This document shows, one piece after another, positions 27,678-34,929 of a stretch of DNA of 34,929 bases (positions are counted from its first letter, which is position 1; each line of letters begins with the position of its first letter). Both the position numbers and the translations under genes were made by a program. The notes under the pieces were generated by a model. The model was given only the letters and a program-made list of their open reading frames with translations. It did not search any database and was not told where the DNA came from. The DNA comes from Stutzerimonas stutzeri (GTDB lineage: Bacteria > Pseudomonadota > Gammaproteobacteria > Pseudomonadales > Pseudomonadaceae). The DNA is taken from NCBI RefSeq assembly GCF_024448715.1, contig NZ_JAMOHZ010000014.1:1-34929 (forward strand). Reading direction: 5' to 3'.

Positions 27678-28073
27678 TCATTCGGCGTCCGAGCGAAAGC
27701 GCTGCAAGGCGCGGCGCTGTTTCTTGCTCGGTCTGCCATCGGTTTCCACTCCGAGAGTCCCGGCCTTGCGCATGGCGGCGGCGTTTTCGCGCCGGGCCAG
27801 ACTGTCAGCGGTTTCCTCATATAACAGTTGCGCTTCTGGAGCGCCCTTTCGCACCGCAGAAAGGGCACGGACGACCACGGTGCGCTCATCGAAGCCGGCG
27901 CGAACGACCAACTCCTCGCCAACCTTCGGTTCCTTGCTCGGTTTGCAGCGCTCGCCGCGACAATGCACCTTGCCACCCTCGATGGCGGCCTTCGCCAGGG
28001 CGCGAGTCTTATAGAAGCGTGCGGCCCACAACCACTTGTCCAGGCGGACTTTGCCGTCATCTTTTTCGCTCAT
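27678..28073 (-). CDS. hslR: Hsp15, S4-domain ribosome-associated heat-shock protein
   Basis: A 131-residue RNA-binding protein. The S4 domain occupies about residues 8-70 (VRLDKWLWAARFYKTRALAKAAIEGGKV), followed by a basic tail ending GRPSKKQRRALQRF. E. coli Hsp15 binds 50S subunits carrying a blocked nascent chain and helps recycle them. Length matches (133 in E. coli). ATG 28073 has GAG upstream. It is divergent from rimB, with 102 bases between, and leads into hslO. Confidence 0.94.
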   Translation of the reverse strand: MSEKDDGKVRLDKWLWAARFYKTRALAKAAIEGGKVHCRGERCKPSKEPKVGEELVVRAGFDERTVVVRALSAVRKGAPEAQLLYEETADSLARRENAAAMRKAGTLGVETDGRPSKKQRRALQRFRSDAE

Positions 28074-28175
28074 CGTTCAACTCTGCGTAACGTCTCGTTG
28101 TCATAGGGTCGTACAGGTAGATGCGGTTGTCATGTACCCCGTCTAGAATGCGCGGAAATCTACTGGATACGTTTT

Positions 28176-28643
28176 TTGAATAGTCCCGACCCCCAAATAG
28201 TCATCGGTTTGCGCGAATGGATCGCCCTGCCCGAACTCGGCGTGGTTGGTCTGCGCGCAAAGATCGATACCGGTGCCAGCACCTCCGCACTGCACGCCAC
28301 CGAGATCAGCGAATTCGAGCGCGGCGGCAAGCGCTGGGTTCGTTTTACCGCGCATCTGGGCACGCTCGTGCAGAGCCGGCATCGCTGCGAAGCGCCGCTG
28401 GTGGCGCGCAAGATCATCAAGAGTTCGAATGGCCACGTACAGACCCGCTACGTGGTGCGTACGCTGCTGGCGCTGGGCAGCCACCTGTGGCCAGTGGAAT
28501 TCACCCTTACCTGTCGCAAGACCATGCGCTATCGCCTACTGCTGGGGTCAAAAGCCCTGATGGATGGCAAATGGCTGGTCGACCCTGCACGCACCTACGT
28601 GCAGGAAAAACCCCAAACCCTTACATCTCCCGGTGCCCAATGA
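28176..28643 (+). CDS. rimB: RimB-type retropepsin-like (ATP-dependent zinc) protease
   Basis: A 155-residue member of the family once called ATP-dependent zinc protease, with a retropepsin-like fold. The [14 protein letters not shown] motif gives the active-site DTGA at about residues 31-34, and RLLLGSKAL the second loop. In P. fluorescens the homologue RimB acts with the S6 ligase RimK. The start appears to be TTG 28176: no ATG is in frame nearby, and GGA lies nine bases upstream. TAGAAT at 28144-28149 could be the -10 box. The stop overlaps the rimK start as ATGA. I see no rimA candidate in the immediate upstream gap. Confidence 0.88.
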   Translation: MNSPDPQIVIGLREWIALPELGVVGLRAKIDTGASTSALHATEISEFERGGKRWVRFTAHLGTLVQSRHRCEAPLVARKIIKSSNGHVQTRYVVRTLLALGSHLWPVEFTLTCRKTMRYRLLLGSKALMDGKWLVDPARTYVQEKPQTLTSPGAQ

Positions 28644-29545
28644 AAATCGCCGTGCTGTCGCGCAATCCACGTTTGTACTCGACCCGCCGCCTGGTGGAGG
28701 CCGGTCAGCAACGTGGCCATGAAGTGGTGGTGATCGACACCCTGCGCGCCTACATGAACATCGCCAGCCACAAGCCGCAGATTCACTACCGCGGCCGTCC
28801 TCTCGAAGGCTTCGATGCGGTGATCCCGCGAATCGGCGCCTCGGTCACTTTTTATGGCTGCGCAGTGCTGCGCCAGTTCGAAATGCAGGGCGTGTTCCCG
28901 CTCAACGAGTCGGTTGCGATTGCCCGTTCACGGGACAAGCTGCGCTCGCTCCAGCTGTTGTCGCGTCGCGGCATCGGTCTGCCGGTAACCGGCTTCGCCC
29001 ACTCGCCGGACGATATTGCCGATCTGATCCAGATGGTCAACGGTGCGCCGCTGGTGATCAAAGTGCTCGAGGGCACCCAGGGCATCGGCGTGGTCATGTG
29101 CGAAACCGCCACCGCGGCCGAATCAGTGATCGAAGCTTTCATGGGCCTGAAGCAGGACATCATGGTTCAGGAATACATCAAGGAAGCCGGCGGCGCGGAC
29201 ATCCGCTGCTTCGTCGTCGGCGACAAGGTGATCGCCGCCATGAAGCGTCAGGCCAAGCCCGGCGAATTCCGCTCCAACCTGCACCGCGGCGGCACCGCCA
29301 GCCTGATCAAGATCACCCCGGAAGAACGCATGACCGCGATCCGTGCCGCCAAGGTTATGGGCCTGAGCGTAGCCGGCGTCGACATCCTGCGCTCCAACCA
29401 CGGCCCGCTGGTGATGGAGGTGAACTCCTCGCCGGGCCTGGCCGGTATCGAGGAAACCACCGGCAAGGACGTCGCCGGTTTGATCATCCAGTACCTGGAA
29501 AAAAACGCCGGCCCGCATCTGACGCGAACCAAGGGCAAGGGCTGA
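28640..29545 (+). CDS. rimK: RimK, ribosomal protein S6 glutamate ligase
   Basis: A 301-residue ATP-grasp ligase that adds glutamates to the C-terminus of ribosomal protein S6 (RpsF). [18 protein letters not shown] opens the protein. The ATP-grasp phosphate loop is [30 protein letters not shown] and [21 protein letters not shown] supply the metal-binding E and N. Length equals E. coli RimK (300). ATG 28640 overlaps the rimB stop by four bases, so the two are co-translated. In P. fluorescens RimK activity alters ribosome composition, motility and attachment. The frame is open upstream to 28217, overlapping rimB, but not coding there. Confidence 0.96.
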   Translation: MKIAVLSRNPRLYSTRRLVEAGQQRGHEVVVIDTLRAYMNIASHKPQIHYRGRPLEGFDAVIPRIGASVTFYGCAVLRQFEMQGVFPLNESVAIARSRDKLRSLQLLSRRGIGLPVTGFAHSPDDIADLIQMVNGAPLVIKVLEGTQGIGVVMCETATAAESVIEAFMGLKQDIMVQEYIKEAGGADIRCFVVGDKVIAAMKRQAKPGEFRSNLHRGGTASLIKITPEERMTAIRAAKVMGLSVAGVDILRSNHGPLVMEVNSSPGLAGIEETTGKDVAGLIIQYLEKNAGPHLTRTKGKG

Positions 29546-29561
29546 GCCGGCGCGGGTCCAC

Positions 29562-30302
29562 TTAGGCGTCGGCGCCATCCTGCGCCTTGCGCGCCAGGTA
29601 GTGGTCGAACAGCTGGTTGGTGTTGCCCAGCGACATCAGATGCGCGTAGACCCACCCGAGCACACCGGACTTGTGCAGTTCCAGAATCTGCTCCTCGCCC
29701 AGTGCCATGAACTTCTCTTCGTCCACTGCCTGGAAATCGCTGAGCACGAAGCTTTCGCCGCTGGTGTGGTTCAGCTTGAGCGTGCGCGCTGAAAGCAGCT
29801 CCAGTTCGTTGAGTTTGGCGACGAACAGGCGGGTGCGCTCCATCTCGGCGGTGAAGTTCTGCAGGAACTGAATCATCTCATCGAGGAATTCAGTGTTCTT
29901 GCCTTCGGCATCGAACAGTTCACGACCTTCTTCTTCGTTCCAACCGTGATAGGCGGCATCGAAGCAGACGGTAAAGTTGTTGGCATCGTCCTGTGCCAGC
30001 ACGAACGGGTAACGGCGGACGAACGCGGGAATGTAGGTATTGGGCTGCCAAGCGTGCTGCTCGTCGATGTAGCCGTTGTGGCCGTCTTTGAGGCCGAGCA
30101 AGGCGATGGGCATGGCCTGAGCACCTTCACCGATGAAGACGATCGGGTAGTGACGCGCGGCCTGGAAGAATTCCAGCCCGGCGATCGGCACCAGATGGGT
30201 GTTGGCCGCAAAATCGCAATTCGGCGCGGCTTTCAGCTTGAGGCCCTTGTGCTCATCGCGGTTCAACGCCTTGATTTCTTTATACAGCAGCATGGTGGTC
30301 AT
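29562..30302 (-). CDS. SapC-family protein in the two-partner secretion operon
   Basis: A 246-residue soluble protein of the SapC family. MLLYKEIKALNRDEHKGLKLKA at the N-terminus, then YPIVFIG and ALLGLKDGHNGYID, match the family. No signal peptide or membrane span is seen. The name comes from Campylobacter S-layer genes, but the biochemical role is unknown; proteobacterial copies often accompany outer-membrane receptors or modifying enzymes. ATG 30302 has GGAGA five bases upstream and lies 19 bases after the TpsB gene stop, so it is the third gene of that operon. It is convergent with rimK, only 16 bases apart. A part in making, modifying or regulating the exported protein is inference. Confidence 0.85.
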   Translation of the reverse strand: MTTMLLYKEIKALNRDEHKGLKLKAAPNCDFAANTHLVPIAGLEFFQAARHYPIVFIGEGAQAMPIALLGLKDGHNGYIDEQHAWQPNTYIPAFVRRYPFVLAQDDANNFTVCFDAAYHGWNEEEGRELFDAEGKNTEFLDEMIQFLQNFTAEMERTRLFVAKLNELELLSARTLKLNHTSGESFVLSDFQAVDEEKFMALGEEQILELHKSGVLGWVYAHLMSLGNTNQLFDHYLARKAQDGADA

Positions 30303-30321
30303 GAAGATCTCCGTGAAGCGA

Positions 30322-32001
30322 TTAGCGAAGGGTAATCTGCGCCAGGACTTGTCCGCTATCCTGGTCGGGCACCACGTCGGTGAGAGTATTGGCGGCAACC
30401 ACGCTGACGCTCAGGTGCTTGCCCCAGTTGAAGTTGAGCCCGACGCCGATGCTGTCGAGATCGACATCCGCCGTGCCCAGCTCCATGGCGCGACCGTAGT
30501 CGAAGAACACGAACGGCTGCCACCGCTCGCTGTAATTCCAGTAGGCCTCAAGATTCAGCGTCACGCCCTGCGGCGCGGCGATCACGCCCGGATCGTAGCC
30601 ACGCACGCTGCTGATGCCGCCGAACTGATAGAGCAAGGTGGACGGCAGCGTTTCGGTATCGCTGGCGTACTGCCAACCGAGGCGGCCCACGACTTCAAAC
30701 CGCTGCTCCGCCAACGAGCGGCTCAGGTAGGCCGTGCCGTTGAGCAACTGGTAGCTGCCGCTTTCGCCAGTGACCTGGTTGTCGGTGTTGGCCTGCCGGA
30801 TGCGCTGTTCATAGCGCGCATACCACGGTGCCGCACGGTATTCGAGCTGGCCCTTGAGCACGATCTCGTCGACGCTGGTTTCGCTGAGCGCGAGCCCTTC
30901 GATGGTGGTCTCGGATTCCTGGTGATTCCAGCCAAGGCCGCCGAGCAGCAACCACTGGCGATCGATCCACCAGGGCTGGTCGTAACCCAGGCCGTAGGTC
31001 TGCGACTCGCCCTCGATGTTCAACGCGGCGAACGGCCCGGTCTGAATTTCCAGCGTGTTGGCCCCGGCCTCGACATAGGCGATGCCGTTGTAGCGGTTGA
31101 CCGGACGGCTGTAGCGCAGGCTGCCGTACTGCGAACCGGAGGTGGCAACGACTATGGCGCTGAACGCATCCGCCACGCCAGTCGGCGAGAACCAGGTAGC
31201 CGTTCCGCCGTACTGCTCGCGACCGGTGCCTTCGTTGCCATAGTTGTTGACGAAGGCCGACCACTGAAAGGTGCCGGGCTCGAACGCCTCGAGCTCGACG
31301 CGTGTGGTGCCGAAACTCTGGCCCGGCGCCAGGCTGGCGGTGACCTGGGGTCCCGGCGTGGTGGCATTGAAGCGCTCGATCGAATTCATCAGCGCCAGGC
31401 TGTCCAGCGTCTCGCCGGATTGTACCGGCATGCGCGCCTCGTAGAACGCCTGGTCGACCTTCGGCGGCTGCCCCTGCCAGATCACTTGGTCGACTTTCGC
31501 CTCCACCAGCACGATCCTCAGGCGGCCATCGCTCAGTGTCTGTGGCGGGATCAGCGCCCGGGCGGTGAGCTGGCCCTGCTGTTCGTACAGGGTGTTCACT
31601 TCACGCAGCAGCGCATTCAGGTCAGCGAAGGTGATCGGGCGACCGATGTACGGCCGCGCCAGTGCTTCGAGCGTTTGCTTCTCCAGGAATACCGAGGCAT
31701 TGAAACCGATGCCGCTGAGCTCGAAGCGCTCGCCCTGCTCGGGCAACTGCTGCGCATCCGGCGCCTCGCCCTTGAGCGCCGGCACCACGACCCGCCTGGC
31801 GCGCTCCTCGATGGCTTGCTGGCGCTGGTTGCGCTCCAGCTGCTCGCGTTGCAAACCGGGGTCGATCTGCCCCGGCACGCCGGCCGGCGGCACCTGGGCC
31901 TGCGCTTCACCGGCCAGCAGCAGAGCGAGCCCCAGCGCATTCAGTCCGCAACGGCCGACAACGGCAAGACCTGGCCATCGCGATACGTTCAAAGCTCCCA
32001 C
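30322..32001 (-). CDS. TpsB outer-membrane transporter of two-partner secretion (ShlB/FhaC family)
   Basis: A 559-residue Omp85-superfamily transporter. A signal peptide covers about residues 1-36 (ending EAQAQ). After a Gln/Arg-rich linker come POTRA repeats, including FELSGIGFNASVFLEKQTLE and PPQTLSDGRLRIVLVEAKV (about 92-170), then a 16-strand barrel. The conserved loop-6 motif is SVRGYDP near residue 470. The start is GTG 32001: GGAG lies seven bases upstream. It overlaps the end of the tpsA gene by 13 bases, so the partners are co-translated. The last residue is arginine, where most TpsB proteins end in an aromatic residue. It recognises the TPS domain at the N-terminus of its partner and moves it across the outer membrane. 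Confidence 0.93.
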   Translation of the reverse strand: MGALNVSRWPGLAVVGRCGLNALGLALLLAGEAQAQVPPAGVPGQIDPGLQREQLERNQRQQAIEERARRVVVPALKGEAPDAQQLPEQGERFELSGIGFNASVFLEKQTLEALARPYIGRPITFADLNALLREVNTLYEQQGQLTARALIPPQTLSDGRLRIVLVEAKVDQVIWQGQPPKVDQAFYEARMPVQSGETLDSLALMNSIERFNATTPGPQVTASLAPGQSFGTTRVELEAFEPGTFQWSAFVNNYGNEGTGREQYGGTATWFSPTGVADAFSAIVVATSGSQYGSLRYSRPVNRYNGIAYVEAGANTLEIQTGPFAALNIEGESQTYGLGYDQPWWIDRQWLLLGGLGWNHQESETTIEGLALSETSVDEIVLKGQLEYRAAPWYARYEQRIRQANTDNQVTGESGSYQLLNGTAYLSRSLAEQRFEVVGRLGWQYASDTETLPSTLLYQFGGISSVRGYDPGVIAAPQGVTLNLEAYWNYSERWQPFVFFDYGRAMELGTADVDLDSIGVGLNFNWGKHLSVSVVAANTLTDVVPDQDSGQVLAQITLR

Positions 32002-34929
32002 TGCGTTGCTCCGGTTGCCCCGTACGAGGCAGGCATTTGGCTGTTGACTCGGTTGTCCACCGGGCCCTGATTGATCGGCGGCTGGCTGCGGCTGGCCGCT
32101 TGCTGTGCGGCGGCAACGGCCGCAGCGGCGGCTGCCTGCGCCGCCTGAGCGGCCTGCTGGGCGGTTTGAGCGGTCACCACGCCGACCATCTGCTCGACGT
32201 AACGCGCCGCACTCACGCCCTGTACCAGCACACCCGTCGGCTGCACCGCATGCTCTTCGCTGAAGTTCTGCACCAGCACCTGGTGAGTGGGCTTGCGATG
32301 CAGCACATAGGCGCTGGTGGTGCTGGTCAGCGCGTCCTGCTTGAGCTGGAACGCCTTGTCCAGCTCGTACAGTTGTACATCGGCATCGGCGCGATAGGCA
32401 GGCGTCAGGTTATCGGCAATGACTGTGGCTTCTGCGGTGTACAGCGACAGATGGTCGACGCCCATGGCGTCCTGAAGATCGATGCGGCTGCCATCGGTGC
32501 GGATGACGCTGTCGATGGTGTACAGGCGTGGAGAAAGGATGTCTGCCGCGCTCAGGTGCGTGGTGAACCGACGGGCCAACGCCTCGCCGCTACCTTCCAC
32601 CCACATGTTCAGCTGACCCGAACCGGTGTGACGGCCGTAGAGTTCGATGTCCTGGCCGTGAAGGTCAACGGACTGCCCAAGGTTGGCATCAGCCACGCGG
32701 ATCAGGTTGCCGGCCCACAGGCTGAGGGTCGGTGCAGTGACCTGGCCGAGCAGCACGTCGGCGTTGCCCGCTACCTGATTGCGCCAGCCGGCATTCACGG
32801 TCGCGCCCTGGTCGGCGCGCAGCACGTTGCCCCGAGTGGTCATCAGGCTGTCGAGCAGCGCCTGGCCGTTGGCCAGCAGGCGGTTGAAGAAAACGCTTTC
32901 GTCCACGTGCCAGTGCTGCGAGCCCAGGCTCTGGCTGGTGCCAGCGATATTGACCAGGCCCCGCGCCAGCAGATCGATGTCGCTGCCCGAGCTCAGGTTG
33001 GTGAAGCGCAGGCTGTGGCCGTCGACCTCGATATCGCTGGCCTCCATGCGCTCGCCGGTGATGTCCCCACCAGCCGACAGACGCCCATCGCCGCCGGCGA
33101 GCAGGTTGCCGAAGTCGATGGTCTGTGCCGCATCCCAGTGCTGGTAGCCCTGGCTCGTGCTGGTGCCGGTGACTTTGATCAGGCCGCGCGCCTGCAGATC
33201 GGTGTCGCTGCCCGAGGTCAGGTTGGTAAAGCGCAGGCTGTGGCCGTCGACTTGGATCTCGCTGGCCTCCATGCGCTCGCCGACGATATCGCCCCCGGCC
33301 GACAGATGCGCTTCGCCGCCAGCGAGCAGGTTGCCGAAGTCTATGGTCTGCGCCGCATCCCAGTGCTGGTAGCCCAGGCTCGTGCTGGTGCCGGCGACCT
33401 TGATCAGGCCGCGCGCCAGCAGGTCGACCTGCTCGCTGGCCTGCAGATCGTCTATCAGCAGGTTCTGGCCCTGGACTTCGATCTTGCCGTTGGCTGCGCT
33501 GATTACCGGCGTGACCACATTGCCCGAGGCGCTGACCACGACGTCGCCGTGCAGCATCTGGCCTTCGTACGGCAAGCCAGTGGAGACGATACCGTCGCCG
33601 ACCGTGACGTCGCCGTTGGCTGCAATCAAGGTGATATTGCCGCCGGCGGTCACGCTTTCGTCGATATTGATGTACTGACCCGATTCGATACTGGCATGGC
33701 GACCGGCACGCACCCCCTTGAGGTCGACCTTGCCGGCGATGATGAACTTCAGGTCCCGGCCTGCTTCGGCGTAACCGCTGACGTTGAGGTCGCGGCCCAC
33801 GCCCACGGTGAGGTCGCGCCCGGCCTTCAGCGAGTAGGTGCCGCCGAACTTCACGGTCGGCATGTTGAGGTCGCCGTTGGCTATGATCGACACGTCGCGC
33901 TTGGCGTCGACCAACAGGCCGGTGATGTTGCCCTGCTGGTCGTCGAGCAGGCCGGTGCTCTGCAGGAACACGTCTTCGTCCAGGCTCTGGGCGCGGCCGA
34001 AGAACAGGTTGCGGCCGATCAGCGTGACCAGCTGCTTCGCCTCGGCATTGCCACCGAACACATCGCCGTCGGTTTTCACCAACAGGTTCTGGTCGGAATA
34101 CAGGTGCGCCGGCACCAGCACGTTCGGGTCGTTCGGATCGGCCAGCAGGCCGAAACGAATGGTGCCGAGCGAGCCAGCGACTGTCGTCAGACTCAGATCG
34201 CCGCCGGCACGGCCGCTGAGGATGCCCAGGTCACCAACGGTTTGCACCGTCAGGGTATCGAAGGCCGTCACGTCGCCGAGAACGGCACTGCCGGCGTCCA
34301 GGCGTACCCAGCGCTGCGCGCTGGTCAGCGTATCCGCGGCGAACAGGCCGGCCGCCTTCAGCGACAGCACGCCGGTGGCGCTGTCGAGCAGGCCAAGTTC
34401 GGCGCTGCCGACATCGTAGGTGACATCGCCGCCGACGTGGGCGGTGGTACCGATCCAGTCGCCCGCACCGCTGACAGCGAGTGTCCCGTCGACATTCAGC
34501 GTGCCGTATTGCAGCAGGGTGCCGGCGACACCGCGGTGGGTCAGATCGGCATTGCCACTGACGTCAGCCAGGGAGAGGCTCATCGGCCCGGTGACGTCCA
34601 GGTCGAGATCGCCGGTGATGTCCAACGCGTCGATCCGAGTGGCGCTGCCCAGGATGAAGGTGGCATCGCCATCGTCGGTGGTCAGCGAACCCAGCTGCAG
34701 GTCGCCGCTCAGGGTGTGCTGCACGTCGGCGACCAGGTCGGCATCCGTGACGTTGGCGTTCACCGCCTTCAGCGTCCAGCCCTGCTGGCCGCTGAGCTGG
34801 GTCAGTTTCAACAGGTCGCCGCTCAGGCCCATGTCGACCTGCCCCTGGACGGTGGCGTCCCCGAGGCTGGCGTCGGTGCCCTTAAGGGTCCAGCTGTTGC
34901 CGCCGGTGAAGCTGTTCAGCGTCAGCAGG
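31989..34929 (-). CDS. TpsA exoprotein, filamentous haemagglutinin-like (partial, 5' end beyond window)
   Basis: 979 visible residues, open through the right edge, so signal peptide and TPS domain are outside. The visible part is a repetitive beta-helix-forming sequence (many short GDLxL, AGRDLTVGVGRDLNVSG type repeats) rich in Gly, Ala, Asp, Thr and without a single cysteine. A 75-residue unit is repeated nearly identically (33201-33425 and 32976-33200), with a third degenerate copy just after. The last 200 residues are different: an alpha/beta stretch (YVLHRKPTHQVLVQNFSEEH), an Ala/Gln-rich run, and a Pro/Asn-rich tail ending GATGATQWEL. It is exported by the overlapping TpsB. Adhesin, biofilm matrix or contact-dependent function are all possible; no toxin domain was recognised at the C-terminus. 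Confidence 0.9.
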   Translation of the reverse strand, partial: LLTLNSFTGGNSWTLKGTDASLGDATVQGQVDMGLSGDLLKLTQLSGQQGWTLKAVNANVTDADLVADVQHTLSGDLQLGSLTTDDGDATFILGSATRIDALDITGDLDLDVTGPMSLSLADVSGNADLTHRGVAGTLLQYGTLNVDGTLAVSGAGDWIGTTAHVGGDVTYDVGSAELGLLDSATGVLSLKAAGLFAADTLTSAQRWVRLDAGSAVLGDVTAFDTLTVQTVGDLGILSGRAGGDLSLTTVAGSLGTIRFGLLADPNDPNVLVPAHLYSDQNLLVKTDGDVFGGNAEAKQLVTLIGRNLFFGRAQSLDEDVFLQSTGLLDDQQGNITGLLVDAKRDVSIIANGDLNMPTVKFGGTYSLKAGRDLTVGVGRDLNVSGYAEAGRDLKFIIAGKVDLKGVRAGRHASIESGQYINIDESVTAGGNITLIAANGDVTVGDGIVSTGLPYEGQMLHGDVVVSASGNVVTPVISAANGKIEVQGQNLLIDDLQASEQVDLLARGLIKVAGTSTSLGYQHWDAAQTIDFGNLLAGGEAHLSAGGDIVGERMEASEIQVDGHSLRFTNLTSGSDTDLQARGLIKVTGTSTSQGYQHWDAAQTIDFGNLLAGGDGRLSAGGDITGERMEASDIEVDGHSLRFTNLSSGSDIDLLARGLVNIAGTSQSLGSQHWHVDESVFFNRLLANGQALLDSLMTTRGNVLRADQGATVNAGWRNQVAGNADVLLGQVTAPTLSLWAGNLIRVADANLGQSVDLHGQDIELYGRHTGSGQLNMWVEGSGEALARRFTTHLSAADILSPRLYTIDSVIRTDGSRIDLQDAMGVDHLSLYTAEATVIADNLTPAYRADADVQLYELDKAFQLKQDALTSTTSAYVLHRKPTHQVLVQNFSEEHAVQPTGVLVQGVSAARYVEQMVGVVTAQTAQQAAQAAQAAAAAAVAAAQQAASRSQPPINQGPVDNRVNSQMPASYGATGATQWEL
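32976..33425 (-). repeat. Tandem 225-base repeat inside tpsA
   Basis: Two adjacent units of 225 bases (75 codons each) code for nearly identical segments: LARGLIKV/QARGLIKV, GYQHWDAAQTIDFGNLLAGG, GERMEAS and DGHSLRFTNL recur at equal spacing. A third copy starts at 32975 but keeps only the first 40 or so residues recognisably (LARGLVNIAGTSQSLGSQHW). High DNA identity suggests recent duplication and possible length variation between strains. Confidence 0.92.

Noticed and set aside
30199..32070. A 623-codon open frame antisense to the TpsB gene
   Set aside because: The minus-strand frame has signal peptide, POTRA and barrel motifs; the plus-strand one has no domain and no ribosome site.
32976..33425. 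Evenly spaced repeats considered as a CRISPR array
   Set aside because: The units are 225 bases, contiguous and in frame inside a coding gene, with no spacers.

Overview
The window looks like a chromosomal segment of a Pseudomonas/Stutzerimonas-type gammaproteobacterium. It is GC-rich. The gene order yrfG, fdhD-formate dehydrogenase-like, thioesterase/Fe-alcohol dehydrogenase/acyl-CoA dehydrogenase/3-hydroxyacyl-CoA dehydrogenase/LysR, nitroreductase, pckA, hslO, hslR, rimB-rimK follows, from memory, the same block in P. aeruginosa. REP-type palindromes and C-TTCG-G terminators also fit. No tRNA, rRNA, CRISPR array, insertion sequence or prophage was seen.

Layout. 1-6.4 kb (+): the HAD nucleotidase YrfG, a soluble hybrid sensor kinase, then fdhD translationally coupled to a YdeP/FdhF-type molybdenum oxidoreductase. 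6.5-13.1 kb: a secreted glycine-zipper protein, then a minus-strand fatty-acid/alcohol catabolic cluster (3-hydroxyacyl-CoA dehydrogenase, acyl-CoA dehydrogenase, Fe-alcohol dehydrogenase, hotdog thioesterase) with a divergent LysR regulator whose best promoter lies almost on its start codon. 13.1-16.7 kb: a cold-shock protein with a long leader, a soluble histidine kinase, a small histidine phosphatase and an HPF-like ribosome protein. Between the phosphatase and the kinase lies an RNA gene made of consecutive GGA-loop hairpins ending in a terminator, with a GacA-box-like half palindrome upstream. I read it as an RsmX/Y/Z-type (CsrB family) regulatory RNA.

16.9-23.4 kb (mostly minus): a multi-pass transporter, a Tat-exported aldo/keto reductase with two adjacent dyads upstream, a small membrane protein, a methyl-accepting chemotaxis protein and a RecQ-type helicase. 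23.6-29.5 kb: a DUF2790 secreted peptide, a nitroreductase, pckA, the chaperones hslO and hslR, and the divergent rimB-rimK pair that modifies ribosomal protein S6. 29.6-34.9 kb (minus): a two-partner secretion operon. It holds a large exported beta-helix protein whose N-terminus lies beyond the window, its overlapping outer-membrane transporter, and a SapC-family protein 19 bases downstream. The exported protein carries a 75-residue near-identical tandem repeat.

The most interesting items are the Rsm-type RNA in an unexpected place, the TpsA-TpsB-SapC arrangement, the possibly leaderless LysR transcript, and REP/REPIN elements in several intergenic gaps. All family assignments are by eye from motifs; no database search was run.
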